NCBI GenBank assembly: GCA_900169235.1
Contig: FWCC01000155.1
Coordinates: forward strand, 50,927-114,926
Length of the DNA stretch: 64,000 nucleotides
Reading direction: 5' to 3'
Source: Zarea fungicola
Lineage: Eukaryota > Ascomycota > Sordariomycetes > Hypocreales > Cordycipitaceae
The position numbers and the translations under genes were made by a program. The notes below the pieces were generated by a model, which did not search any database, had not been told where the DNA came from, and worked only from the letters and a program-made list of their open reading frames with translations. How positions within the stretch are numbered: the first letter of the stretch is position 1; each line of letters opens with the position of its first letter. This document shows, in pieces, positions 35,905 through 47,189 of this stretch.

Positions 35905-36150
35905 ATGAAAGTGGTCCTACAACTTTGTATATTGGTAGGAGGAGCAGTGTTTCAGGCGGTGCTGGTGGTGGCTGCGAGTGCGCCTTTCCAGTGGATTAAG
36001 AGGCAGGTCATCCCTAACCTAGACACGCCTTTCCTAGAATCTTGGAGCGAGCATATTTATCTCTCTCTAGTAAAGAACCGAGATATCAAGTTCCTTCTAG
36101 ACCAGTATGTGTTGAGGAACCATTGCATTAAGACGGAAATTAGACATTAA
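35905..36150 (+). CDS. Possible short protein with hydrophobic N-terminus
   Basis: A frame of 81 residues beginning with a hydrophobic stretch (MKVVLQLCILVGGAVFQAVLVVAA) typed here only in part as a signal-like helix. It has no recognisable domain, and its start lies 5 bp from the longest form of the divergent APH frame. It could be a small secreted or membrane protein, a gene fragment, or chance. Confidence 0.25.
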   Translation: MKVVLQLCILVGGAVFQAVLVVAASAPFQWIKRQVIPNLDTPFLESWSEHIYLSLVKNRDIKFLLDQYVLRNHCIKTEIRH

Positions 36151-36550
36151 CCAAAGACGCTGCAGAGTTTGAGTTTCTATCACTCAGTGCCTAAGCAGGC
36201 CTTTCTTCAAAAGACTTCTGCATCAAGCCGTTAAGGAACCCCTGAGCGACTCCATGTGCGGCCGATTGCCTCTAAACTCTTGAATATAATTGAAGAAATC
36301 GCTTGGCCTTAACCGCTGAACAAAGGTCCAGCATGGCCTACCGGCGAGGCGCTTTCTCACCGAAAAGCAGCTCCGCTAGTAGCACCACGCCGAGTAGCCG
36401 AGTAGATCCAGTAACCGAGCTTCAGACACGAAACCTCGGACACCGCCCTCGCATCATCCACCATCCATTGAGAGTTGGAGGTCAATTAATTCAATTAAGC
36501 TTCTACAGGCTGCATTATTTGCTCAGCGTCAGGGATATAAATCATTGTCC
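36151..36550. other. Upstream region of the ligase alpha-like gene
   Basis: No supported gene. A frame at 36303-36680 overlaps the ligase first exon in another frame and is a shadow. Confidence 0.45.
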
Positions 36551-37793
36551 ATGTTTGGCGGCGTACGGCACGGCCACCCGGTGCGGGGAGCTCTACCGCG
36601 GCTGTCGTGGTCCAGACGGCATTCAAGCCAGTACGCCAAGACGGTCGGGAATCTGCGAATCAACCAGGACAGCAGAGTAATTTTCCAGGGTGAGTCTCAA
36701 GGTGTCCAAGGACCCAAAATCACCAAATATGAGACTAACAGTGTCCAGGTTTCACAGGCAAAGCCGTACGGACACCCTTCATGTCAGCCCCCCCCAGATG
36801 CTGGTGAAGCGAGCTAACGCTGGACAGGCCACGGCCAATGCCAAAGACACGATAGAGTACGGGACGAGAATAGTCGGCGGCGTGTCCCCGGGCAAAGGCG
36901 GACAAACACATCTTGATCTGCCCGTCTTCAACACAGTCCGTGAGGTACGACACCCCCAGCATCATCATCAACATATCCAAAGCAAGCAAGCTGCTAACAA
37001 AGGTACTACAGGCCGTCCAACATGTCAAGCCTCAGGTCAGCGCCGTCTTTGTGCCCGCGCCGTTTGCCGCCGCGGCCATCATCGAGGCCATCGAGGCCGA
37101 GGTGCCGCTCGTCGTCAGCGTCGCGGAGCACATCCCCGTGCACGACATGCTGCGCGTGCACGAGGTCCTGCAGACGCAGTCGCGCACGCGCCTGGTCGGG
37201 CCCAACTGCCCGGGCATCATTGCGCCGGAGCAGTGCCGCGTGGGCATCATGCCGTACAAGCAGTACAAACGGGGCTGCGTCGGCATCGTGTCCAAGTCGG
37301 GCACGCTGAGCTACGAGGCCGTCGGGGCGACGAGCAAGGTTGGGCTGGGACAGAGCGTGGTCATGGGCATGGGTGGCGATTTACTACCAGGTATGCAATG
37401 CGATGCAAATTACCAAATGTCCTCGGCGAGAAGATACCACTGACGGTTAAGTTTACAGGCACCACGCTCGTCGATGGCCTGGAGCTCTTCTTTGACGACG
37501 ACGAAACAAAAGGCATCATCGTCATTGGTGAAATCGGCGGCGAGGCTGAACTTCGTGCCGCAGAGGTCATCAAGGCCTACCGGGCGCGGACGGCATCACC
37601 GAAACCAATCATTGCCATGGTTGCTGGACAGACGGCGCCAGAAGGCCGTGTTATGGGCCATGCCGGCGCCGTTTTGATGCCGCGGGATGTATCGGCTGCT
37701 TTTAAAGCGAATGCCCTCAGCGAGGCGGGTGCTATTGTCGTGCCTCATCCAGGTGTCATGGGCGACAAGATGAAGGAGCTTCTTGGCATGTAG
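36551..37793 (+). CDS. Succinyl-CoA ligase alpha-subunit-like protein (LSC1/SucD family)
   Basis: Five exons: 36551-36689, 36749-36765 (17-nt microexon), 36828-36944, 37012-37390 and 37459-37793. They give 328 residues, the normal length. An Arg-rich N-terminus ([20 protein letters not shown]) fits a mitochondrial presequence. The CoA-binding half has GFTGKAATANAKD and [10 protein letters not shown]. The ligase half has [25 protein letters not shown] and GHAGAV, whose His is the phosphorylated residue. The family forms acyl-CoA from a dicarboxylate with NTP. Its TCA-cycle role would normally be served by a gene outside such a cluster, so this may be a paralogue paired with the beta-like gene at 58.5 kb. 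An MFS transporter follows in the same direction. Confidence 0.9.
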
Positions 37794-38450
37794 ACACACT
37801 TTTCCAGACTATAGAACAAAGCCTTGACAAATATTGCATTACATACAAGAATTAATAATTCTCACTCTCCAATTTCGCGTCGGCTTGCTTCATGCTTTCA
37901 CGGTTTAGTGAGGCTGTGGAATAGCCCAAAAGAGAATCTCCGCTCCGGTTTGCCCCGGATCAGCTATCGGTATGACTGCAATTGAAGCGTAAAATCAGTG
38001 CACGCCCAGATGGGTGCTTAATAACTGGGCTCCTTGGCAGACAAGTGCAGTGGCTGTGAATCATCCAGATCGGGAACGTCCATCCGCAAGCTCATTCGGG
38101 CATGGAACGACGGCCCATGTTTCCGGCCGCCGGCAGATCCTTACTGAGCCTCCTTGGAGCCTTGGTCTGCGGAGTAGGGTGAATCGTACCAGTAAATGCT
38201 GATCAATACGGAAATATACTTGTAGTCTTTATCTGCCAAAAATGGTTTCTCCGGTAGGGCTTTCTAGGTTGTCGGATGACTGGTCGTCGACTGTGCCTTA
38301 ATAAAGGGCGTCAGTCGACGATGGGCGATGTATTTCAACCCGTGGTATATCAACTCGACAAATAATCCGACAACATCATTTCCAAAGAAACCGCTCGATA
38401 AAGACGAAATTAACAGAATAAAGACGCCCAATTCCTTACCAAATCAAGCC
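37794..38450. other. Upstream region of the MFS gene with a perfect inverted repeat
   Basis: No gene. TCGTCGACTG at 38284-38293 and CAGTCGACGA at 38312-38321 form a perfect 10-bp inverted repeat with an 18-bp spacer, about 130 bp upstream of the MFS ATG. Confidence 0.6.
38284..38321. promoter_or_regulatory. Perfect 10-bp inverted repeat, candidate regulator site
   Basis: Its symmetry and position in the MFS promoter fit a dimeric regulator site or a hairpin in the 5' leader. Function is inferred only. Confidence 0.35.
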
Positions 38451-40080
38451 ATGTCGAGTTCGGCCGTCATGGTTGAGCTGCAGCCGCTCCAAGTACCGCC
38501 GCCAACAAAACAGGCCGGTTCGATCCGTGGAAAAGATGCCCGACCAAATTCCATCTCCAGCGATGACCAAAGACTAGTCGACGAATGTGCGACGCCAGAC
38601 GAAGCTCCCACACGCGCCACCTCTGCGCTGCAGCGATGGAACAACCCTCGCGGCAACATGGCCCGTCTCGGCGCCTGCTTCTGGTGCTTCCTAGTCATGG
38701 GCGCCAATGATGCCGCCTACGGAGTATGTCTAACCAGGGTGGACTGTATTTCGAATCATCTACTAACTTGAAATCTGCAGCCCCTTCTTCAATCAGTGAG
38801 CCCTAACAACTCCGCCCAGTCCCTCCGCAGCACTAACCCTTGTAGCTCATCAAATACTACGACCTAACCTACGTCGTCGTCTCCCTCGTCTTCCTCTCCC
38901 CGTTTGCAGGCTACGTCGGCTCCGCACTGCTCAACAACCATTTGCATCTCAAATACGGCCAGCGCGGCGTCGCCGTCCTCGGGAGCAGCTGCCATATTGC
39001 AGCGTACATCATCATCGCGCTGCATCCGCCCTTTGTCGCCCTCGTATTTGCCTTTATCCTCGCTGGCTTCGGCAATGGAATCAACGACGCGGCGTGGAAC
39101 GCATGGATGGGGAATCTCGCCAAGTCGAATGAGCTCTTGGGGTTCCTACATGCGTTTTACGGTGTCGGTGGTGTGATAAGTCCGTTTATTTCGACTGCCA
39201 TGATAACGAGCGGCGGTTTGCCGTGGTATACCTTTTACTACATGATGGTATACTCTTCTCTTTCTCAATTCTTTTCTTTTCTTTTTTTTTTAATTAAGTA
39301 GCTGTGCTGACGTTTTCAGATCGGTCTCGCGAGCATCGAACTCTTTTCCCTCACCACCGCATTCTGGAAATCCGCCGGCGATACTTACCGCGCTGCATAC
39401 CACGAATCCCAAACCGCACATAGCCGAAAGGAGACGGGCCTGGCAGAGGCGCTCTTCCAAAAGCCAGCCGCACGCGTGTCGTGGGTATCTGCGCTCTTCC
39501 TGCTCTGCTACGTCGGCGTCGAGGTCGCGCTGGGCGGGTGGATCGTGACATTCATGAGCAAAGTCCGGCATCAGAGTGATTTCTCCAGCGGCATGTCCGC
39601 AGCTGGTTTCTGGCTCGGCATCACCATTGGCCGTGCGCTTCTCGGATTCGTGAGTCCCAGAATTGGAATCAAATTAGCCGTTTCCGTAAGTTCAATCTCG
39701 CCCCTCCAAAATACCACGGATTTTTCTAACAGGTGTAGATTTACATTGTCTGCGCCGCCGTTCTGGAACTCGTCTTTTGGCTCGTGCCGCAGTTCATCGT
39801 GTCGGCCGTCGCCGTCTCGCTCCAAGGATTCTTCCTCGGACCCATGTTCCCCGGCGCCGTCGTCGTCGCGAGCAAGCTGCTGCCCCGGCACCTCCACGTC
39901 GTGGTGATTGGCTTCGCGTCGGCGTTTGGCGGGTGCGGCGCGGCGGTGCTGCCGTTTGTGACGGGGTTGCTGGTGCAGGGCTCGGGGCCGACGGTGCTGC
40001 AGCCGGTGATTCTGGCGCTCTTGGTGGTGATGCTTGTGCTGTGGCTGCTTTTGCCTCGTATTGAAAAGAAGCGGGAATGA
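38451..40080 (+). CDS. MFS transporter (FucP/Bsc6-like)
   Basis: Spliced from 38451-38723, a tiny exon near 38780, about 38847-39245, about 39320-39687 and about 39739-40080. The hydrophilic N-terminus of about 70 residues is followed by some 12 predicted helices. Features include LGACFWCFLVMGANDAAYG in helix 1 and the helix 4-5 region GFGNGINDAAWNAWMGN, which matches the fucose-permease-like branch of the MFS with Bsc6 homologues. It is a plasma-membrane or organelle transporter of a small solute. An upstream in-frame ATG at 38328 would add 41 residues; the 38451 ATG is preferred because the extension is low-complexity leader. It could import the acid used by the CoA enzymes. Confidence 0.85.
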
Positions 40081-40234
40081 AATCACAAGTATTCCCCCCC
40101 CCCCCAAGTTTGGCACCTTGTACATCCAAAGTCACGGCAAAGAAGACAGGGACATGAAGTAATTCGCAGTTATTGTATCATTGATCTATCAATCATAATT
40201 CTATAATGCAACTCATTCGTAACTCATGCTTCAG

Positions 40235-41057
40235 TTAAATATCAGGCACCGGATCAACCTTCTTTACAACACGCGCCGGCGATCCCATGGCCACCGAAAA
40301 GTCGGGTATCGACCTGGTGACGATGCTGCCCGCCGCAACGGTGCATCCCTTGCCAATCGTCACACCGGGCATGATTGTCGTATTCCCACCAATCCAGCAA
40401 TCATCGCCAATGACAACAGGTTTGGCATACTCGATGCCGTCGCGGCGGGACTGCACGCCCGTCTCGTGGGTGGCGGCGTAGATGGACACGGAGGGTCCAA
40501 ACATGACACGGTTGCCGATTTGCACAAGGGCACAGTCGAGAATGACGAGGCTGCATTTGATGAGTCTTGATGGTTCGCACTGCGGAGAAGAGTAGCATGT
40601 CAAACTCACTTGAAGTTGGAGTAAAAGTAGTCGCCAATCATTATGTTGCAGCCATAGTCGACACTGAATGGTGGCTCGATGAAGGCTTCCTTGCCCACTT
40701 TGCCGAGGAGATTGCTGAGCATCTTGCGGCGGTCATTGTTGAGCGAATCCAGCGTAGCATCCTCGGGAAATGTAGTATTGTATCTTTTAAAGGGAACAGG
40801 TTAACAGGGAAATATCTGCGGGATTTTCTGCACAGCATACTTGTGCATGAGCTGTCTCGCGCGGAAGCGTCCTTGGAGGAGCTCCGGGACTTGTGCATCA
40901 TATCTACGGACTAATTAGCTTGACTTTCTGTACAGACGCTGGAGAGTGGGACGGACAGGACACCGGAAATCATCTTTTCGTAGTCGTCGCACCAGGGAGT
41001 GTGCTCGAGGCCCTTGGCGATGGCAATCGCGGTGGTGTCCAATTCTGTGGCAGCCAT
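40235..41057 (-). CDS. Maltose/galactoside O-acetyltransferase-like hexapeptide protein
   Basis: Four exons on the minus strand, starting at 41057 (MAATELDTT). The N-terminal maltose acetyltransferase (Mac) domain reads PWCDDYEKMIS, then YDAQVPELLQGRFRARQLMHKYN. It is followed by a left-handed beta-helix of hexapeptide repeats (ALVQIGNRVMFGPSVSIYAATHET, CWIGGNTTIMPGVTIGKGCTVAAGS) with the catalytic His in ATHET. The enzymes acetylate sugar hydroxyls using acetyl-CoA. Introns lie near 40580-40610 and 40789-40846 and between exon 1 and the Mac core at about 40917-40965; the latter junction has an unusual GTGTCC donor. The cytosolic product is trimeric in the family. Confidence 0.88.
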
Positions 41058-42585
41058 TGAAGCGTACTGAGTGTGGGAGAAGATGTTTGGTTCGAGGATC
41101 TCGGTTTGATGATCTTGAAATGGAAAAGGCCAGTTTAAGTAACTGATCGTTGGCCACTCCCCCACGTCAAAGCCGGACCGACAAGAAGCTTGGCTTGCTC
41201 GGCTAGCTGGCCTAAGGTCGCCCGGTATTGCAGTTTGTGGATACACCGGATCGCAAGTCATTGGAGACGCCTACTCTAGGCACTCCATTCTCCGCACATT
41301 GCCGTGATTCCAACTCCATCTAAATACCAAGCTAAGCCGCCGTGTAAGTGAGTATTACCTGTAGCTTGAGATGCTTTGAAGGAGCAATTTTGGCGACCTT
41401 GCCTCCCAGCTCAGCATATGCAAGGCTTGACTGGCCAGTATGGAGAGGTGAGCTTGGCTGCGTGCAAGGCGTCTCAGATGTGTCTACACACTCGTCGCTG
41501 GCCACCTTGGCGGTGGCACAGTTGAGGAAATAGGAAACTGCTGTGCAGCATCTGTCACGCCCTGCAACAAATTATGCGTAATTCTTATGATGCCTTATGA
41601 CGGAGGATGATGGAAGATGATGGCCATCAAACGACCTCAGTCACGCTTCGAGGGTCTACCAGAGACGACGATGAACGGGAATAGGGGCGATCTGAAGGGA
41701 GAAATGCATTTAGAATTGATGCCGAGTCGGATGAGGGGCCAGGACGAATGATGACTTGGAGGTTGGGAGATGAATGAAGCTCTGTTGGACATGAAAGGCT
41801 GCTGACAGAAGGGAGAGCCGTCAAGCGCTGTATTTGGCAGATTACAGGGGAGTTTGGGGCGCTCTCGGAAGTTACAGCGGATGGGCAACCGCTAAGCCTG
41901 AAGCTTACAGGGGACACATGCACTAGTACAAGCACCAGCTACAGCGTGTGGCATCAGCGCATCAACTCTCTGGATTTTGATGGCATTCAATCAGACATCA
42001 ACATCACCAAGATTCTCACCGCTCCGCCGATGACGACAAGCTGTGCCTATTCTGCACAAAACGCGTACGCGGAACGTCGCCGTGGTGCCCAATGCCATGA
42101 CCGCGTAAGCATGCCGTTTGTTCGCCGCGTTTTCACTGCCAGCTGCATGCACCATTCGCATCCACGGCCACACGACACTGCCTACTTCACGGACCTCTGC
42201 ATCAAATGAGACGTGGAATATTCTCGCGCGTTGCCGTTTGCCAAATTCACGCATGTTACAATACGAATGGCCAATTTTACTGCAGCTCATTACGCGTCCG
42301 AGATTCACTTGCGCACTGCATACTGTCGGGTGGCAGCGTGAGTGACCCGTTTGCACTCGGAAGGCCGCGTCGTGAGGCATCAACATACACGCAACATTAC
42401 GATTCTTTCGCATTCCGCCACTCATCCATGGCAAACCACTACAAACGGCCATGTGTGACACAAAACCAGAGCTTCATTATATAAACCGTGGAATCCCCCG
42501 TCAACATCAATCTGCCATCTTCTCCCTTCCATCCCTCAACTCTCTACCTCTTGCAGGCACCCAATCCTCGCTCGACCTGAGAATC
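41058..42585. other. Intergenic region at the left edge of the broken block
   Basis: About 1.5 kb with no supported gene. Short frames on both strands lack domains, and GATGATGGAAGATGATGG-type micro-repeats occur near 41600. Confidence 0.45.
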
Positions 42586-43487
42586 ATGGCATCTGATGCT
42601 AGCGTCTTGGACTTAGTTATGAGCCCCAACCTCTTGATCCTATTAAGTTCCACTCAACTCGTTTTCAACAACCACTCATCACGACCGTCGACGGTTCCAC
42701 GCACCGGCAGAACAGACACGCCGCCCTAAAGTATACTGGTGGTATCTACGCAAGTCTCATATTCATTCGCCGATCACAACAGTTGGCAGGCAGTCCCTTG
42801 ACCTTACTAGCATCTCTCAAGTTGATTAAGGGCTATGCAAACGCACTGCATGATGTTGACGCTGATATCTCGAGAAATTACTCTCAGCTGGTGCTTGACT
42901 GCGAGGCTAATTCTAAGCTCTTTGATGCCACTATTCGCGAAATCTATTGCAAGATTATGGCCAAAGACCATACCAACAACTCAGAAGCCGGGCGCAAGAA
43001 ACCTCAAACTGAAACTTCCAACGCAAACACCATTGTTGTTAGTGACGGCGACAATGAGACTGAAGAAAAGGTCAAAGAAGACGACAACCAGTTCAACGTC
43101 CAACCTGTCCAACGCGAAGGCAAAACCGTCGCTTTCACGGCTCCTGTCCGCCGTCGACTCAAAGCAAAGGCAGTTGAAATTACGCCTGACATGCTTGTCA
43201 CCCTCGACGCTAAACAGGCCGGTTATCCAACCACTCTTGACTGGCCTTATCCGCCCTTTAAGCTCAATGGCACCAAGGTCGCTAATTACGGCCACCCCGA
43301 GTGCCCTGTTAGTTACGCAGAGCTACGTTGTGGCAACTACACTGGCATGGAAAAGAAGCCTTGGACGTTCGACGAAGCCGTGCATGATGTGAAGTAGCAT
43401 TTTCATCTTGCCGGTTATGACGCGTTCAATGACCCAGACAACGACCACCCACTCAAGCCTGAATACAATGCTGTCCTCAAGTCATAA
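42586..43487 (+). pseudogene. Hypothetical protein gene broken by an in-frame TAG
   Basis: ATG at 42586 (MASDASVLDLVMSPN) leads, probably through a short intron, into a long open frame (about 42690-43394). It encodes a helical N-terminus, an acidic low-complexity middle (DGDNETEEKVKEDDN) and a C-terminal domain with DWPYPPFKLNGTKVANYGHPECP. A TAG at 43395-43397 interrupts the frame, which then continues open for 29 codons (HLAGYDAFNDPDNDHPLKPEYN) to a natural-looking TAA. A CAG-to-TAG transition would explain this. The family is not recognised. The sequence just downstream shares a segment with the 7.5-kb repeat. Confidence 0.55.
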
Positions 43488-43496
43488 GCTCTTCAA

Positions 43497-43675
43497 TAGC
43501 ATTATCACCGTACGGCGACGTCGTTGAAAAGCCTCCAATCCTGCATATTTGGCCAAAAGGGGACAAAGAGCCAATTCCAATTGATCATAAGCATGACAAT
43601 AAGCATTGGACATCTCATTGTGTCGAGTTACGAGAGTTAATGCAAAAGATGGTGTCTGGAAATTGGGCCTCTGAC
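43497..43675 (+). repeat. Second copy of the IWPK...NKHWTS...LMQKMVS segment
   Basis: Matches 7505-7676 over its whole length with mostly transition differences. Both copies can be translated in one frame with the same motif order, so it derives from a protein-coding exon. Homology ends at the same point in both copies, just after LMQKMVS. Confidence 0.75.
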
Positions 43676-44752
43676 TGGGGCCTAGAAAGTTTGTGCAGCA
43701 GCTCGGACAAGAAAGAACCCGTGACGCTATCTTGCAAAAGCTGAAGAAATTTAAAGACGGCAAAAGTACTATGCTCTACCATCAGAATCGAACTTGGACT
43801 GCTGAACAAGATCAGCGTCTCCTAAGTATGGCTCATCTTACGCAGCACGAAATATATGCTCTCTCGTATCTGAGGCTGCGTACTTCTGTGTCCTTCCACG
43901 AACGTTGGAATTACTGAGGCGGAATCCGACGAGGCTGACGAACATGAATACGAGTGATGCCCACTACTTCACACTCGGATACTTCCCAGACGACATATCC
44001 GTGGATATACCTAGCTCTAACGAGATCGAGGTTGTCAGCAAGCGAGGCCAAAGAAGATACGTTGCGAATTGACACCCACGGCATCGCAAAGCAATCATGA
44101 TTCCAACCCACGCTAGGACGCCACCAAGCAACAACTCCCTTCACTTCTCGGGGTCGCCGCCGTCCCGGTCGCCTCTGCCACGCCAGTCACTGCCCTCAAC
44201 TTGGGCAACAGCCAATCTGGAACAACACAACCTGGAACAACACGACCTGGAACAACACAACCTTGAACAGCACAACCTGGGTCTTCAAGGCTGTCAAGGA
44301 GCACATGGGGTTTGATGATGCTCATTGCCTCTCAGTACCTAACCACAACGTCTACTCGCAATATCTCAGTTACATCATTGGCAGTATGCCTCGCGGAAGA
44401 AAACGCTACCAGCACCAAAAGCTGCGGCTGTACCCTCACCCCAACGTGCAAACGTACTTTCACCAGAGACCCGTCTTTGATCTTTGTCGACGAAACTGGT
44501 GTCAGAGACACGGTTTGCCGTCATCATTTCCCATTGGCCACATACAATGCTCTCTGATGGGCACAGATGCGCGTAAGTCACATACATCCCATAGACCGAT
44601 GCGACGTTGGCTGGTGCGCCTATCCACAGCCGATGGCATGCACGGAGGGCGAGCAGCACCCACCCGACAGGGAGCGTGCCGGCTAATGCGCCTCAGCCAA
44701 CGCAGCCCACGTTAAGAGAACAGATACTAACGATAGGTGTTCATGTAATAGG
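43676..44752 (+). pseudogene. Broken coding remnants with a LEQHN tandem repeat
   Basis: Frames with coding character alternate with stops. A segment near 43780-43914 (RTWTAEQDQRLLSMAHL...) resembles a SANT/Myb-like helix. Four tandem 15-bp units at 44217-44276 encode repeated LEQHN/LEQHD. The frame at 44263-44715 reads on with no known domain. No full gene can be assembled. Confidence 0.35.
44217..44276. repeat. Four tandem 15-bp units
   Basis: The unit CTGGAACAACACAAC is repeated at 44217, 44232, 44247 and 44262 with one or two substitutions per copy. Confidence 0.9.
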
Positions 44753-45090
44753 ATGCTGGTGGCTCTGCTTAACTACGCGGGCATCAAAACAATCGGAATC
44801 AGAAGCTGCCAAGGACCGGACAAGCGACAACAGCTCATCAACATGTTCAATGACAAGGAGAGCAGCGCTAAATGTCTGGTGAGCTCAATGCAGCTGAACG
44901 CCTTTGGCGTGAATTTCCACCACAGCTGCCACGAGGGCATCATATTGGAGGAACCAATGAACACGTCCATTACACAACAGGTCACTGGACGACTCTGGAG
45001 AATAGGACAGAAGGAACACACGAGATGGACGATTCTCTACACGGAAAACACAATCGATGGATTCCTCCAAGCCCGCTCACTATGTTGTTG
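44753..45090 (+). pseudogene. Stranded helicase C-terminal piece of an SNF2-type ATPase
   Basis: About 110 residues carry late SNF2 helicase motifs. IRSCQGPDKRQQLINMFND is the strand and helix of the second RecA lobe, then come VSSMQLNAFGVNFHHSCHEG, and TQQVTGRLWRIGQKE, the motif VI region with its arginine fingers. DEAD-type motifs I-III and the rest of the protein are missing upstream. The frame runs into GTT-rich sequence at about 45083-45150. It is either a captured exon or the end of a decayed gene. Alone it cannot be an active ATPase. Confidence 0.7.
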
Positions 45091-45918
45091 TTGTTGCTGG
45101 TGTCCATCGGGAGGTTATCGTTGTTGTCGTTGTTGTCGTTGCTGTTGATGTGCTGGTGTTCTCGTCGGCGGTCGTGCCATATCGGCTAGGCAAATGCAAC
45201 ACTCTGAACCTTTTGCAGCCATCATCTCGGTTACATTGCTCAAGCCCAGCATTGCAGTTCGCAGGAGCAACGCTTTCCAGCCAGAGGACATCCCACCATT
45301 ACTGATAGGTCTACAAACCGCCTGCTTTGGATCTGCGGCGCATTGCCATTACGCTCCCGTACGACTTTGCTCTCTGGTACGCGTGCTGCTGCCACGACTG
45401 CCACCTTACACAATGGGACCTCAGAATCTTGCTGTGAGGCAATGCCGACAGATACCCGCTGCAGAAGACCAACTCAATCGCATCTAGGATTGATTTATAT
45501 CCCGCCCCTCCCGCACCGATCAATATCCGCTCATATAAGCTCAAGCTCACCGACAACGCCCACGTTTGGCTCCACGGTCACGAGCTAAGCAGCCGGTCGC
45601 AGATTATGAAAGCAGTTGCACATGTCGCCTAGAAATGGCAGGCACAATGTGAACAACTACTGCTGACCATCGCAGCCAGCGTCTTCAATAAGGGCAGGCT
45701 CCGCACAGAAGTATATGATATACCCAGCTCAGCTCGCTAGGCTTCAACCGTGTCTACCCTTGGCTTCTCAAGATACAGAAACTTTTCTCACACGTAGAAA
45801 CGTCAAAAACAGCAAGTGTTTCAGAGTCATTAACAAAAGATTTCAAGCTGACAATAAAGTGAGTTATCAAACAAGAATGTCGGCCAATACTCGCACTTGA
45901 CAGGCTTGGGAGTCAAAG
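45091..45918. other. Fragmented sequence without a callable gene
   Basis: A GTT/GCT-rich simple repeat at 45083-45150 is followed by short frames on both strands without known domains. Confidence 0.4.
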
Positions 45919-47189
45919 ATGAGCGGCTTTCAGGTTGGAAGCAAAGCTGGCAAAAAACGCCCGGCAGCGAGTGCCACAGCCGGCGGAGCGAATAAAAAGA
46001 CAAATCAGGAGGGCCAGCGGCCTTATCCCACACTCGCCAAAGATACTGAAGACATTTTGAGCATAGCTGAGGACCTTCAGTTGGAAGAAGAGCATGTCAA
46101 TGCGATTTTTTCAAAGGGTAATCTTTACAAAACGCTCGCTCGCCGCAAAATCGGTACAAAATCATTTTAAAAAGGTTGACTATCAGGCCTTCCTTTGCGT
46201 AGGGAGAACGCTCTAAAATCGACCAGAGTCGGTGACACTGGATTTCCGCTTTCCACGCAGACTTTCAAAAATTACCAGCAGTCCTTGCAGGGTAATATCA
46301 AGAGGAGGACAAAGCAATGCAGATGACTTGACAGAGTGCCGCGAGTACCATCCCAAGTTTGTCTTGATTTTCTTGATTTCCTTGATTTTCTTTTTTCCTG
46401 ATGCTCCAGATTACACCAGTGGAGTTGAAATGACCGGAAACATTGAGTTCAACGATGCCACAAATAGTGGTGGCGACACAGACGACGAGCCTGTCGCTCT
46501 CGAAGGTGACGTGCTTGTCCTGATTTTCATGATTTTCCTCATCGCCTACTTTCATAACGGCTATCCCTCCGTCCTGTATTGGCCTATGTCGTCCTTTTAT
46601 TTTGACGGCAGTCCTGGCACGGCTGGTGGTGTCTGGGCTGTAAGTTATTCATTTCTTATTCTCATCGTATACGCTGCTAATTCGCTGGGAAGTAACTCGA
46701 AGCCATGTCGCCGGTGTCTCGACCACCTCGTCAAGTCGGACTCGGTGGAGAACTGTCTGCAGACCGCGAGTACGTATCGAGTTCCCTGCGAGTTCGAATC
46801 GAATTAACGAGGTGATAGACCGGTCTCAGAAGTGCTTCCGTTGCCAAGACGGAGCAAAAGATTGTGCCGCCTTGCTGGCGAAGTCGCGGAGGCTTTTCTC
46901 CCGGTTGTTCGAGGCCCGCCGCCTCAAGAATGTCGTGAGTATTTGCCGTGATGTCCCAGCGAATCCGCAGCTAATCTACCCTTAGCCCGAGGACCTCATG
47001 ACGGAGGCGAAGAAGGTCCTGCAGGCGTCCCTCCCTGGATCGAAGAAGCGGGGAGCTCCCCCCGTCGAGTCGGCGAGCTCGAAGCGAATTCGCCGCACCG
47101 CCAAGGCTGCGGCCTTTACCCAAGCGGACGTATCTCAACCGGCGATGCCAGCGGGCATCACTTACGAGCCGGGTCGGCAGCAAATTTGA
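45919..47189 (+). CDS. Hypothetical fungal protein gene with cysteine pairs, possibly broken
   Basis: Several plus-strand coding stretches are separated by intron-like T-rich tracts. The first is MSGFQVGSKAGKKRPAAS..., a helical 80-residue part. Next is an acidic exon near 46405-46505, then a segment with CRRCLDH...ENC...VPC and KCFRCQDGAKDC (about 46700-46890). A basic end with nuclear-localisation-like KKR and KRIRR follows (46998-47189). Paired cysteines in this spacing recall fungal DUF3716-type proteins, but this is a weak resemblance. The exons do not all join in frame by eye, so the gene may be degenerate. Intron tracts at 46362-46404 and 46508-46545 carry the recurrent TTGATTTTC motif. 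Confidence 0.35.

Noticed and set aside
36303..36680. Plus-strand 125-residue Ser-rich frame
   Set aside because: Overlaps the ligase alpha-like first exon in another frame and has no domain.
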